Notes: generated by a model not told the origin, from the letters alone. Shown: positions 1 through 10,817, counted from the stretch's first letter. The stretch: DNA of 64,000 bases from Ryuthela nishihirai (GCA_038380435.1 JAWZYU010000750.1:1-64000), one strand, 5' to 3'. Numbers and translations are program-made.

Positions 1-3000
1 AAAGAGCGCAGTTTACATGCTTCGTCCAGTGAATTGGAAGGAAAGAGAACCGGGTTTTGTGCTCTGGAGCATTGGGCAGAAAGAGCGCAGTTTTTATGCT
101 TCGTTCCAGGGAATTGAAAGGGAGGAAGAACGGGTTTCCTGTTCTAGAGGTTGGGGAAGAAAGAGCGCAGTTTATATCCTTCGTTCCAGGGAATTGAAAG
201 GGAGGAAGAACGGGTTTCATGCTCTGGAGGATTCGGAAGAAAGAGCGCAGTTTATATGCTTCGTTCCAGGGAATTGAAAGGAAGGAGGAACGGGTTTCAT
301 GCTCCGGAGGTTTGGGAAGAAAAAGCGCAGTTTATATGCTTCGTTCCAGGGAATTGTAAGGAAGGAAGAACTGGTTTCATGCTCTGGAGGACTGGGAAGA
401 AAGAACGCACAATATATGCTTCGTTCCAGGGAATTGAAAGGGAGGAAGAACGGGTTTCATGCTCTGGAGGATTGGGAAGAAAGAACGCAGTTTATATGAT
501 TCGTTCCAGGGAACTGAAAGGGAGGAAGAACGGGTTTCATGCTGTGGAGGATTGGGAAGAAACAGCGCAGTTTATATGCTTCGTTCCAGGGAATTGCAAG
601 GAAAGAAGAACAGGTTTTATACTCTGGAGGTTTGGGAAGAAAGAGCGCAGTTTATATGCTTCGTTCCAGGGAATTGAAAGGAAGGAGGAACGGGTTTTAA
701 TGTTCCGGAGGATTGGGAAAAAAGAGCGCAGTTTATATGCTTCGTTCCAGGGAATTGAAAGGGCGGAAGAACGGGTTTTATGCTCTGGAGGATTGGGAAG
801 AAAGAACGCAGTTTATATGCTTCGTTCAAGGGAATTGGAAGGAAAGATAAACGGGTTTTATGCTCTGCAGGATTGGGAAGAAAGAGCGCAGTTTATATGC
901 TTCGTTCCAGGGAATTGAAAGGAAGGAGGAACGGGTTTAAATGTTCTGGAGGATTGGGAAGAAAGAGTGAAGATTATATGCTTCGTTCCAGGGAATTGAA
1001 AGGAAGGAAGAACGGGTTTAATACTCTGGAGGTTTGGGAAGAAAGAACGCAGTATATATGCTTCGTTCCAGGGAATTGAAAGGAAGGAGGAACGGGTTTT
1101 ATGCTCTGGAGGATTGGGAACAAAGAGCGCAGTTCATATGCTTCGTTCCAGAGAATTGGAAGGAAAGAGGAACGGGTTTTATGCTCTGGAGATTTGGGAA
1201 GAACGAGCGCAGTTTATACGCTTCGTTCGACGGAATTGAAAGGAAGGAGGAACGGCTTTAAATGTTCTGGAGGATTGGGAAGAAAGAGTGCAGATTATAT
1301 GCTTCGTTCTATGGAATTGAAAGGAAGGAGGAACGGGTTTAAATGTTCTGGAGTGTTGGGAAGAAAGAGCGCAGATTATATACTTTGTTCCAGGGAATTG
1401 AAAGGATAGAGGAACGGGTTTAAATGCTCTGGAGGTTTGCAGAGAAAGAGCGCAGTTTATATGCTTCGTTCCAGGGAATTGAAAGGAAGGAGGATCGGGT
1501 TTCATGCACTGGAGGATTGGGAAGAGAGAACGCAGTATATATGTTTCGTTCCAGGGAATTGAAAGGAAAGAAGAACAGGTTTCATGCTCTTGAGCTTTGG
1601 GAAGAAAGAGCGCAGTTTATATGCGTCGTTCCAGGGAATTGGAAGGAAGGAGGAACGGGTTTTATGATCTGGAGGTTTAGGGAGAAAGAGTGCAGTTTAC
1701 ATGCTTCGTTCGGGGGAATTGAAAGGAAGGAGGAACGGGTTTTATGCTCTGGTGGATTGGGTAGAAAGAGCGCAGTTTATATTCTTCGTTCCAGGGAATT
1801 AGAAGCAAGGAGGAACGGGTTTTATGATCTGGAGGTTTGGGAAGGAAGAGCGCAGTTTATATGCTTCGTTCCAGGGAACTGAAAGAGGAACGGGTTTCAT
1901 GCTCTGGAGTATTGGTAAGAAAGAGCGCAGTTTATGTGCTTCATTACAGAGAGTTGAAAGGAAGGGGGAAAGGATTTTATGCTCTGGAGGATTGGGAACA
2001 AAGAGCGCAGTTCATACGCTTCGTTCCAGAGAACTGGAAGGAAAGAGGAACGGGTTTAATGCTCTGGAGATTTGGGAAGAACGAGCGCAGTTTATATGCT
2101 TCGTTCCAAGGAATTGAAAGGAAAGAGGAACGGGTTTTATGCTCTGGAGGATTGGGAACAAAGAGCGCAGTTCATATGCTTCGTTCCAGAGAATTGGAAG
2201 GAAAGAGGAACGGGTTTAATGCTCTGGAGATTTGGGAAGAACGAGCGCAGTTTATATGCTTCGTTCCAAGGAATTGAAAGGAAAGAGGAACGGGTTTAAA
2301 TGTTGTGGAGGATTGGGAAGAAAGAGCGCAGTTTATAGGCTTCCTTCCAGAGAATTGGAAGGTAGGAGGAACGGGTTTAAATGTTCTGGACGATTGGGGA
2401 AAAAGTGCGCAGTTTATATGCTTCGTTCCAGGGAAATGAAAGGTAGGAGGAACGGGTTTAAATATTCTGGAAGATTGGGGAGAAATAGCGCAGTTTATAT
2501 GCTTCATTCCAGGGAATGAAAAGAGCAGAAGAACGTTTTTTATGCTCTGGAGGATTGGGAAGAAAGAACGCTTTTTATATGCTTCGTTCCAGGGAATTGA
2601 AAGGGGGGAAGAACGGGATTCATGCTCTGGAGGATTGGGAGGAAAGTACGCAGTTTATATGCTTCGTAACAGGGAATTGGAAGGAAAGAGAAACGGGTTT
2701 TATGCTCTGGATGTTTGGGAAGAAAGAACGCAGTTTATATGCTTCGTTCCAGGGAAGTAAAAGGGGAGAAGAACGTGTTTCATGCTCTGGAAGATTGGGA
2801 GGAAAGTACGCAGATTTTATGCTTCGTCCCAGGGAATTGGAAAGAAAGTACGCAGATTTTATGCTTCGTCCCAGGGAATTGGAAGGAAAGTACGCAGATT
2901 TTATGCTTCGTCCCAGGGAATTGGAAGGAAAGAGGAACGGGTTTTATGCTCAGGAGGTTTGGGAAGTAAGAGCACAGTTTATATGCTTCGTTCCAGGGAA

Positions 3001-4526
3001 TTGGAAGGGGGGAAGAACGGGTTTCATGTTCTGGAGTATTGGGAGGAAAGTACGAAGATTATATGCTTCGTCCCAGGGAATTGGAAGGAAAGACGAACGG
3101 GTTTTATGCTCTGGAGGTTTGGGAAGAAATAGCGCAGTTTATATGCTTCGTTCCAGGGAATTGAAAGGGAGGAAGAAGGAGTTTTATGCTCTGGAGGATT
3201 GGAAGAAAGATCGCAGTTTATATGCTTCGTTCCAGGGAATTGGAAGGGAAGAGGAACGGGTTTTATGATCTGGACGATTGGGAAGAAAGAGCGCAGTTTT
3301 TATGCTTCGTTCCAGGGAATTAGAAGAAAGGAGGAACGGGTTTCACGCTCTGTAGAATTGGAAAGAAAGACCGCAGTTTATATGCTACGTTCCATGGAAT
3401 TGAAAGGGAGGAAGAACGGGTTTCATGCTCTGGAGGATTCGGAAGGAAGAACGCAGTTTACATGCTTCGTCCCAGGGAATTGAAAGGAAGGAGGAACGGG
3501 TTTAAATGTTCTGGACGATTGGGAAGAAAGAGCGCAGTTTATATTCTTTGTTCCAGGGAATTGGAAGGAAGGAGGAACGTGTTTAATGTTCTAGAGGATT
3601 GGGGAGAAAGAGCGCAGTTTATAAGCTTCGTTCCAGGGAATTAAAAGGGCGGAAGAACGTTTTCTATGATCTGGAGGATTGGGAAGAAAGAGCGCAGTTT
3701 ACATGCTTCGTTCCAGGGAATTGAGAGGGGGGAAGAACGGGCTTCATGCTCTGGAGGATTGGGAAGAAAGAGCGCACTATATATGCTTCGTTTCAGGGAA
3801 TTGAAAGGGAGGAAGAACGGGTTTCATGCTCTGGAGGATGGGGAAGAAAGAACGCAGTTTATATGCTTCGTTCCAGGGAACTGAAAGGGAGGAAGAACGG
3901 GTTTCATGCTTTGGAGGTTTGGGAAGAAAGAACGCAGTATATAGGCTTTGTTCCAGGGAATTGAAAGGAAGGAGGAATGGGGTTTCATGCTCCGGAGGTT
4001 TGGGAAGAAAAAGCGCAGTTTATATGCTTCGTTCCAGGGAATTGTAAGGGAGGAAGAACTGGTTTCATGCTCTGGAGGACTGGGAAGAAAGAACACACAA
4101 TATATGCTTCGTTCCAGGGAATTGAAAGGGAGGAAGAACGGGTTTCATGCTCTGGAGGATTGGGAAGAAAGAACGTAGATTATATGCTTCGTTCCAGTGA
4201 ACTGAAAGGGAGGAAGAACGGGTTTCATGCTCTGGAGGATTGGGAAGAAAGAACGCAGTTTGTATGCTTCGTTCCAGGGAATTGGAAGGGAAGAGGAACG
4301 GGTTTTATGATCTGGAGGATTGGGAAGAAAGCGCGCAGTTTATATGCTTCGTTCCAGGGAATTGGAAGGGAAGAGGAACGGGTTTTATGATCTGGAGGAT
4401 TGGGAAGAAAGCGCGCAGTTTATATGCTTCGTTCCAGAGAATTGGAAGGAAGGAGGAACGCGTTTTATGCTCTAGAGATTTGGGAAGAAATAGCGCAGTT
4501 TATATGTTTCGTTACGGAGAATGGAA
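1..4526 (+). repeat. 80-bp satellite, block 1a (about 56 units)
   Basis: Tandem array of an 80-bp unit, recognisable by TGCTCTGGAGGATTGGGAAG, AGCGCAGTTTATATGCTTCG and TTCCAGGGAATTG. An 81-bp subtype has TTTAAATGTTCTGGAGG in place of TTTCATGCTCTGGAGG. The window opens inside the array. Because 80 is not a multiple of 3, each unit is read in successive frames, and all three forward frames are nearly stop-free; only the AATTGA variant (versus AATTGG) gives a stop in one frame. This yields many overlapping frames up to 255 codons with an 80-residue period (motifs such as CFVPGN, YASFQGIE, MLRSRELKG). I read these as consequences of base composition, not genes: no start context, splice signals or known domain is visible. 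Units diverge by a few percent or more, so this is not a freshly made array. Confidence 0.95.
2803..2928 (+). repeat. 42-bp sub-tandem inside the satellite (3 copies)
   Basis: Three consecutive 42-bp segments containing AAAGTACGCAGATTTTATGC and CGTCCCAGGGAATTGGAA. Each is an 80-bp unit missing about 38 bp. Since 42 is divisible by 3, the encoded block around KYADFMLRPRELE repeats in one frame within a 250-codon frame (2516-3268). The same triplet occurs in the second satellite copy at about 53572-53697. Likely slippage or unequal exchange. Confidence 0.85.
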
Positions 4527-6149
4527 ATAATATTTATTTCCATTCTCATTTACAGAAACATTACACACAAAAATTTACCATCAAATTTGGATGGAAAATA
4601 GCAAAAGGAAATAATATAAAATAAAATTAAAAAAACGATTAAAAATAAAAACACACAAACATACATTTTACAAGTATTTCTGTGTAATCTAGGAGTTACA
4701 AAACAACTCTTACAGATTACAAAAACAAAATTCTACTGTAAACGAAAATCTTTGGCAATGGATAAAAAAACTAAGAAATTACATTAAAAGCGTCTTCAAT
4801 ATCTTCAGTATTTACCAAAAAAAGTTTGCTTTTTTTCTTAAAATTACAATCACTTTTTTCTTCCTTTATATTATTTGGTAAAGAATTATATAATTTTGGT
4901 GCAATAAAATTGAAATGCTTATGCATGATTTCTTTTTTTGATTTCACAACATGAAACATGTTTGTAGAACATCTGGTATCGTATGGGATGAACCATTTTT
5001 CGATCCAATTGTTGTTTTTATGTAGATACAAAAGACTTCTATATAAATATAACTTTCTCAAAGGTAATATATTATTGCTTATGTAATGATAATTTACATT
5101 GCTAATATTGCTATTTGAAACTAGTTTTACAATTTTATTTTGCAATTTCACTAGAGGGAGTAGGTTTGATATATAATCTCCCCCCCAGCATGTGATTCCA
5201 TAACTTAAAATTGAGTGAACCCAAGCGAAATAAACCAAAATTAACAACTTCTTATGAGAACATGATTTAAGATAATATAACTTGTACAAAATGAATCTTA
5301 ATTTTTTACACACTGTATCTACTTGTTTCTTCCATTTTAGATTTTGTTCAACATAAATGCCTAGATATTTAACGCATTCAACTTGTTCGATAGTTTTACA
5401 TACACAACCATTTACCAAATTACAACCAGAATTATGGTATTTTATGACAACCTCTTTACTTGTATTCAATAAGCCGAAAGAGATAAAATTAGTTTTTTTC
5501 ACATTTATTTGCATTTTATTACTACTAAACCAGTTTCTTATGCTTTTTAAGTCATTGTTTATCTTGAACATTAACTCATTATTAGTTTCAGTCGAGTACA
5601 CTATCGCTGTGTCATCCGCATAAGCTGTGATTTTGCCAAATAAATTTAAATTGCAAAAATCATTAATATATATTAAAAACAATACTGGTCCAAGAATAGA
5701 ACCTTGCGGTACACCACCATTCAAAACAAGCATATTACTTTCCAGTTTATGTATAGCCACATATTGTTTCCTGTTTTCCAAATATGATTTAAACCAATTG
5801 AAAGCAAGTCCCCTTATTCCTATTATACTTAATTTTTGCATTAAAATTTCATGATTTATTGTGTCGAAAGCTTTTTTTATGTCAATAAATAAGACTAAAG
5901 TTTTCCTGTGTTCATTTACACTGTTATAGATGTTGCCGGTAAGTTGTAACATAGCATGTTCTGTACCCAATTTATCTCTAAATCCAAACTGTTTATTTGA
6001 TAAGAAATTATATTTCGATAGAAATTTTATTAATCTCTCTTTCATGAGTTTTTCAATAATTTTTGAAAAGATAGGGAGTATGGAAATTGGTCTATAATTA
6101 TTAAAATCCGTGTTTTTACCTTTTTGTATAAAAGTTAAATTCCAAGGGG
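4527..6149 (-). mobile_element. 5'-truncated non-LTR retrotransposon (Jockey/CR1-like LINE) inserted in the satellite
   Basis: A 1.6-kb fragment holding the 3' half of ORF2 (RT core and C-terminal part) plus about 240 bp of AT-rich 3' UTR. The 3' terminus (low-coordinate end) has an imperfect hairpin at 4520-4544 (AATGGAAATA/TATTTCCATT) rather than a poly(A) tail. The 8-bp GAATGGAA at 4519-4526 and 6150-6157 flanks it as a candidate target-site duplication. The satellite resumes out of register on the far side. The endonuclease and the ORF2 N-terminus are absent, as in abortive target-primed reverse transcription. The second copy at 55296-56919 appears identical, so insertion predates the 50-kb duplication. 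Confidence 0.88.
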
Positions 6150-6192
6150 GAATGGAATTTATGTTCTGGAGGACTGGGGTGAAAGACCGCAA
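4771..6192 (-). CDS. Reverse transcriptase remnant of a non-LTR retrotransposon (chimeric N-terminus)
   Basis: The 473-codon frame encodes RNA-directed DNA polymerase, which would copy LINE RNA at a nicked chromosomal target. Visible RT motifs in order: NYRPIS (residues 32-37), QFGFRDKLGTEHA (68-80), FIDIKKAFD (102-110, first catalytic Asp at 104), VPQGSILGPV (161-170), the YADD catalytic box (191-194), NKMQINVKKT (225-234) and KYLGI (275-279). The C-terminal region (about 300-470) resembles the thumb and tail of Jockey/CR1 ORF2 proteins. The first 15 residues come from the antisense strand of the flanking satellite, so the ATG is not native. The element lacks its apurinic endonuclease domain. 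The frame is open and the core residues are present, but it cannot be an autonomous element. Family placement is by motif only; catalytic activity is unknown. Confidence 0.9.
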   Translation of the reverse strand: MRSFTPVLQNINSIPPWNLTFIQKGKNTDFNNYRPISILPIFSKIIEKLMKERLIKFLSKYNFLSNKQFGFRDKLGTEHAMLQLTGNIYNSVNEHRKTLVLFIDIKKAFDTINHEILMQKLSIIGIRGLAFNWFKSYLENRKQYVAIHKLESNMLVLNGGVPQGSILGPVLFLIYINDFCNLNLFGKITAYADDTAIVYSTETNNELMFKINNDLKSIRNWFSSNKMQINVKKTNFISFGLLNTSKEVVIKYHNSGCNLVNGCVCKTIEQVECVKYLGIYVEQNLKWKKQVDTVCKKLRFILYKLYYLKSCSHKKLLILVYFAWVHSILSYGITCWGGDYISNLLPLVKLQNKIVKLVSNSNISNVNYHYISNNILPLRKLYLYRSLLYLHKNNNWIEKWFIPYDTRCSTNMFHVVKSKKEIMHKHFNFIAPKLYNSLPNNIKEEKSDCNFKKKSKLFLVNTEDIEDAFNVIS

Positions 6193-8107
6193 TTTATGTG
6201 CTTCGTTCCAGGGAATTGAAAGGGAGGTGGAACGGGCTTTATATTCTGGAGAATTGGGGAGAAAGAGCGCAGTTTATATGCTTCGTTCCAGGGAATTGGA
6301 AGGAAGGAGAAACGGGTTTTATGCTCCGGAGAATTGGAAAGAAAGAGCGCAGTTTATATGCTTCGTTCCATGTAATTGAAAGGGAGCATTTACGGGTTTT
6401 ATGCTCTGGAGGATTGGGTAGAAAGATCACGGTTTATATGCTTCGTTCCAGGGAATTGAAAGAAAGGAGGAACGCGTTTAAATGTTCTGAAGGATTGGGA
6501 AGAAAGAGCGCAGTTTATATGCTTCGTTCCAGTGAATTGAAAGGGCCGAAGAACGGGTTTCACGCTCTGGAGGATTGGGAATAAATAACGCAGTTTATAT
6601 GCTCCGTTCCAGGGAATTGAAAGGAAGGAGGAACGCGTTTAAATTTTCTGAAGGATTGGGAAGAAAGAGCGCAGTTTATATGCTTCGTACCAGGAAATTG
6701 AAAGGAAGGAGGAACGGGTTTTATGATCTGGAGGATTGAGAAGAAAGAGCGCAGTTTATATGCTTCGTACCAGGGAATTGAAAGGAAGGAGGAACGGGTT
6801 TAAATGCTCTGGAGGATTGGGGAGAAAGAACGCAGTTTATATGCTTCGTTACAGAGAATTGGAAGAAAGGAGGTACGGGTTTTATGCTCTGGTGGATTGT
6901 GAACATAGAGCGCAGTTTATATGCTTCGTTCCAGAGAATTGGATGGAAGGAGGAACGGGTTTTATTCTCTAGAGGATTGGGAAGAAATAGCGCAGTTTAT
7001 ATGCTTCGTTAGAGAGAATTGAAAGGAAGGAAGAACGAGTTTCATGATCTAGAGGATTGGGAAGAAAGAACGCAGTTTATATGCTTCGTTACAGAGAATT
7101 GAAAGGAAGGGGGAACGGATTTTATGTTCTGGAGGATTGGGGTGAAAGAGCGCAATTTATGTGCTTCGTTCCAGAGATTCGGAAGGAAAGAGGAACGGGT
7201 TTTCTGCTCTGGAGGATTGGGAAGAAAGCGCGCAGTTCATATGCTTCGTTCCAGGGAAATGGAGGAAGGGGGAACGGGTTTTTTGCTCTGGAGGTTTGGG
7301 AAGAAAGAGCACAGTTTATATGCTTATTCCAGAGATTTGGAAGGAAGGAGGAACGGGTATTATGCTCTAGAGGATTGGGAAGAAATAGCGCAGTTTATAT
7401 GCTTCGTTACAGGGAATTGAATGGAAGGAGGAACGTGATTTATGTTCTGGAGGATTTTGAAGAAAGAACACAGTTTATATGCTTCGTTTCAGGGAATTGG
7501 AAGGAAAGAGGAAGAGGTTTTATGATCTGGAGGATTGGGAAGAAAGCGCGCAGTTCATATGCTTCGTTCCAGGGAAATGGAGGAAGGGGGAACGGGTTTT
7601 ATGCTCTGGAGGTTTGGGAAGAGAGAGCACAGTTTATATGCTTCGTTCCAGAGAATTGGAAGGAAGGAGGAACGGGTATTATGCTCTAGAGGATTGGGAA
7701 GAAATAGGGCAGTTTATATGCTTCGTTACAGGGAATTGAAAGGAAGGAGGAACGTGATTTATGTTATGGAGGATTTTGAAGAAAGAACACAGTTCATATG
7801 CTTCGTTTCAGGAAATTGGAAGGAAAGAGGAAGAGGTTTAATGTTCTAGAGGATTGGGCAGAAAAAGCGCAGTTTATATGCTTCGTTCCAGGTAATTAAA
7901 AGGGCGGAAGAACGTTTTCTATGATCTGGAGGATTGGGAAGAAAGAACGCAGTTTATATGCTTCGTTCCAGGGAACTGAGAGGGGGGAAGAACGGGCTTC
8001 ATGCTCTGGAGGATTGGGAAGAAAGAGCGCACTATATATGCTTCGTTTCAGGGAATTGAAAGGGAGGAAGGACGGGTTTCATGCTCTGGAGGATGGGGAA
8101 GAAAGAA
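6150..8107 (+). repeat. 80-bp satellite, block 1b (about 24 units)
   Basis: Continuation of the satellite beyond the LINE. It stops abruptly inside a unit at 8107, and the sequence of the palindrome arm starts at about 8111. Variants include GATTTTGAAGAAAGAACACAG and GAAATGGAGGAAGGGGG types. Between 7301 and 7379 it has one unit that the second copy lacks. Confidence 0.95.
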
Positions 8108-8110
8108 TGT

Positions 8111-8794
8111 CCCCCTCCCTAGTAAGAGTTTCTTGACCTGGGTTGCATGAGGTACATTTCGATCAAGAATACTGAATTTTGTTAGTATGATTATTGAATT
8201 ATTCTGCTTTCAAAATCAGTCACGATTTGATTGTGTTTTGAGTTAAAGAATAAATACTATTTAATATGGATCATGTAATAAAAATGTTCAATTTTTTAAC
8301 AATCAAATAGCTACCTTAAAATTTTTATTTTTCAAAAATCTGTCATACTTCCATACTCCTAAGTTGTACTGTCTGACCAATTTTTAGCTCTGTAGTACTG
8401 GTATATCGAAATTTGACCTTTGTCCTCGAAGGACCCAGCGCATCCCATGTTTCACATTTCTGAGATCTAGGACTCAAAATATCCTCAGGAACCCAAATTT
8501 TAGCTCTCTAGCATGATTAGATATAAATCTGACCTTAAAGGACCCCCGGAACCCGATATTTCGTTACATTTCTCAAATCTCCAACCAGAAACACCCCCAG
8601 ATACCAAGTTTTGTTTCTAGCTCTCGTAGATCAAGATTTGACTTCTAGGTTGTCTCTGTTTGACCTTAAAGGACACTTTGGAGGTCAAATTTCGAATTTT
8701 TCCGACATCTAGGACTCGGATTACTCCTAGGTGTAAATTTTCATAGCTCTACCATTTCTGCATCATATAACATTATATTTAGAATTAGCGTGAT
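8111..8794. repeat. Gene-free stretch with degenerate ~110-125 bp tandem
   Basis: 8111-8377 is AT-rich with no feature I recognise. From about 8378 to 8775 three and a half diverged units follow, each with a TTTTAGCTCT-like block, a TGACCTTAAAGGAC-like block and an ATCTAGGACTC-like block. No convincing coding frame. Copies occur at 44996-45393 (inverted) and 59149-59546. Confidence 0.6.
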
Positions 8795-9155
8795 CTCCTG
8801 TAAGTCAGGTTCGATTCCCACTTGGACCAGCGTTGAGATTAATGTCCGCAAAACTCCCCGTCTTCCCTCGGTCAGTAGAGGACACCAACTGACAACAAAT
8901 GACTTGGAAAGTCTCTCATCTATCGGATGGGACATTAAGCCGTCGCCCCCATATGCATGAGAGCCATATCCTCTGCGCGTTAAAGAACACGCTGGATGAT
9001 CTTGGCAGGAGGCTACCATCTGTCTCCTAACAGCTGAAGATTGGGTCCCCTCCCCAAATCTTCTCCGAGTCCTCGGGGTCCTTGTGGCATGGACATTTAG
9101 TTTATTAGGTGCAAAAAATTGGCGCTCAGAGGTAAAATAACACAACTGAAACCTG
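8795..9155 (+). mobile_element. SINE family A, old near-complete copy
   Basis: Diverged member of the tRNA-headed SINE. It begins near the box-B-like GGTTCGATTCCC at 8808, continues through the central block (GTTAAAGAACACGCTGGATG) and ends with the family tail CAGAGGTAAAATAACACAAC. Box A is not recognisable. Its greater divergence marks an older insertion than the copies at 10153 or 16055. Confidence 0.85.
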
Positions 9156-9660
9156 TAAGTCAGCCGTCAATCACTTACAATTGTATATATATATAACAGA
9201 TAAATATCGCAAAAATGTTAATGCTATTTGAAATAAAAAAATACATCTAGAAATACTGAAACAAACTGAAATCGTGCGTAACATCATTATAAATACAAAC
9301 AGCCATTTATTTATTAAACATAGAGAATACTTGAAAAATAACCAATAAACTTATTTTTAATTGCTCAAGACTGATTACAAATTTAGAATATTTTTCGATT
9401 ATAATTTCAAACTAGCTAAGCCCCGTCAAGTTTGGCGCGAAAGTCAATCCATTGATAACTTTTCCAAACGGCAACGTACTATTCCATTCACAACTCTCGA
9501 TCGATAACGTAATTCTCCATTCATAAGGTACGCGACGGTAGCGCCCCCAGAAGTTCTGAACACTTCGAGGAATTACTCCCGATCCACGGCACCTAGGAAC
9601 CCGATTTCTTAACCAAACAATAGTTAGACTTAAGAACTACAAGAAACGTGGCATTATAAA
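9156..9660. other. AT-rich interval, nothing recognised
   Basis: Contains a TATATATA run near 9187-9194 and a GC-richer patch at 9420-9610. I find no coding frame, RNA gene or repeat family here beyond membership of the palindrome arm. Confidence 0.5.
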
Positions 9661-10100
9661 CTGGAACGAAGCATAGAATTCATTCATTTATATAAGAATC
9701 ACAATCTTTTGAGACCGTTAACAGTTTTATACAGGTTGTGATACATTTGTGTAGTTACTAAACAATTTATATAAGGATCACAATCTTTTGGGAATCATTA
9801 ACAGTTTTATAGAGGTTGTGATACATTTTTAGTAGTCACTAAGCAATTTATATAGAGATAACAATCTTTTAGGAACATTAACAATTTTATAGAGGTTGTG
9901 ATACATTTTTGGTAGTCACTAAATAATTTATATAGGAATCGCAATCTTTCCGAAATCACTAAGAATTTTTATGTTTATGGGGGCTCGCAATCCATTTTTT
10001 GTTAGTCATTAAGCAATTTTTATAAAACTCAGAATGATTTGGAATCAAAGTTTTTTTGTAGTGGGTCGTGATCCTCTTTTTTTAGTCACTAAGCAATTTT
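9661..10100. repeat. Second 80-bp-period tandem array (5 degenerate units)
   Basis: TTTATATA(A/G)...ATCACAATCTTTT recurs at 9687, 9767, 9847 and 9927, exactly 80 bp apart, with internal GTTGTGATACATTT and AGTCACTAA blocks. A fifth, longer and more diverged unit runs to about 10100. The array is immediately preceded by CTGGAACGAAGCATA (from 9662), which is identical to the antisense of the main 80-bp satellite unit. Otherwise the two units do not align by eye. Confidence 0.8.
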
Positions 10101-10152
10101 CGGTGGTTCTCAGACCAACAAATAGTTTTGAAGCTGCTATCCAGGTTTTTTA

Positions 10153-10422
10153 AAGTAGGGGACACCGATAGGCTTGGAAAGGCCGCCGTCCGTCGGATGG
10201 GACGTTAAGCCGTGGCCCCGTGTGCGGGAGAGCAATACCCTGTGCACGTTAAAGAACACGCTAGATGGCCTTGATGGGAGGCTACCATCTGTCTCCCAAC
10301 AGCTGTTCCAGTGGGTCCCCTCCCCCAACCTTCTCTGAGCCTTCGGGGTCCTTGTGACCTGGCCATTTAGCCCATGGTGTGCAAAAAAGTGCCGCTCAGA
10401 GGTAAAGCAACCCAACAACAAC
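10153..10422 (+). mobile_element. SINE family A, 5'-truncated, with 12-bp target-site duplication
   Basis: Starts inside the family at GTAGGGGACACCGAT and runs to the CAACCCAACAACAACC tail. Perfect duplication CCAGGTTTTTTA at 10141-10152 and 10423-10434. Truncation plus duplication is the signature of LINE-machinery retrotransposition. Confidence 0.93.
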
Positions 10423-10434
10423 CCAGGTTTTTTA

Positions 10435-10817
10435 TCCGAAAAACTGACGTAACAATTAACACATTATGGATAGCATGAGCTTAGTCCTCCCGACAAAAAA
10501 TACTAGAACTTTTTCTGGTTTTTTGGTTACTTTTTAAACTTATTAATCGTTTTCATTTTTTTTTAATTAGTAAACTCGAATTCAAATTTTTCGTTTTCTC
10601 TCATATTTTAAAAAATATAATCTGAATTAAAAAAAATTTGCAAATCAAGCCGGTTTCTCTTACTGTAAATGTTAGGCTATGCTGCACAGGATTTTTGATT
10701 ATTAAAATGGTTGAAATTTTTTAAATTGTTGTTAAAATGAGTGCCACTATTCAACGCTACTACGATCAGTAGAAAATAACTGAAATAGTTAGCTTTGTGT
10801 AACTACACTGTTTTCCA
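10435..10817. other. AT-rich interval with deletion junction
   Basis: No gene seen. Contains poly-A/T runs and, at 10737-10742, the junction where the left arm lacks about 2.76 kb present in the right arm. An ACTCA-type 5-bp microhomology sits at the breakpoints. Confidence 0.6.

Larger units (their letters stand above)
1..10742 (+). repeat. 50.77-kb-spaced direct repeat, copy 1
   Basis: Near-identical to 50770-61513. The offset is 50769 up to the LINE 3' end, 50770 after a one-base A-run difference near 4633, and 50771 after a satellite-unit gain and loss near 7300-7470. It includes satellite, LINE and the start of the left palindrome arm. Homology ends sharply at 10742, where this copy carries a deletion junction relative to the other copies. 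Confidence 0.93.

Noticed and set aside
151..918. Long forward frames in the satellite (up to 255 codons) as protein genes
   Set aside because: They arise because the 80-bp unit is stop-poor in all frames. They overlap in different frames, have no splice or promoter evidence and no recognised domain.
1179..1505. Reverse-strand frames in the satellite (PPSFQFPGTKHINCALSSQ repeats)
   Set aside because: Created by runs of 81-bp units that keep frame; antisense of the same repeat.
10137..10421. Conserved 60-134 codon frames such as GTHWNSCWETDGSLPSRPSS
   Set aside because: They lie in antisense SINE-A sequence and recur wherever the SINE occurs; the openness belongs to the SINE.
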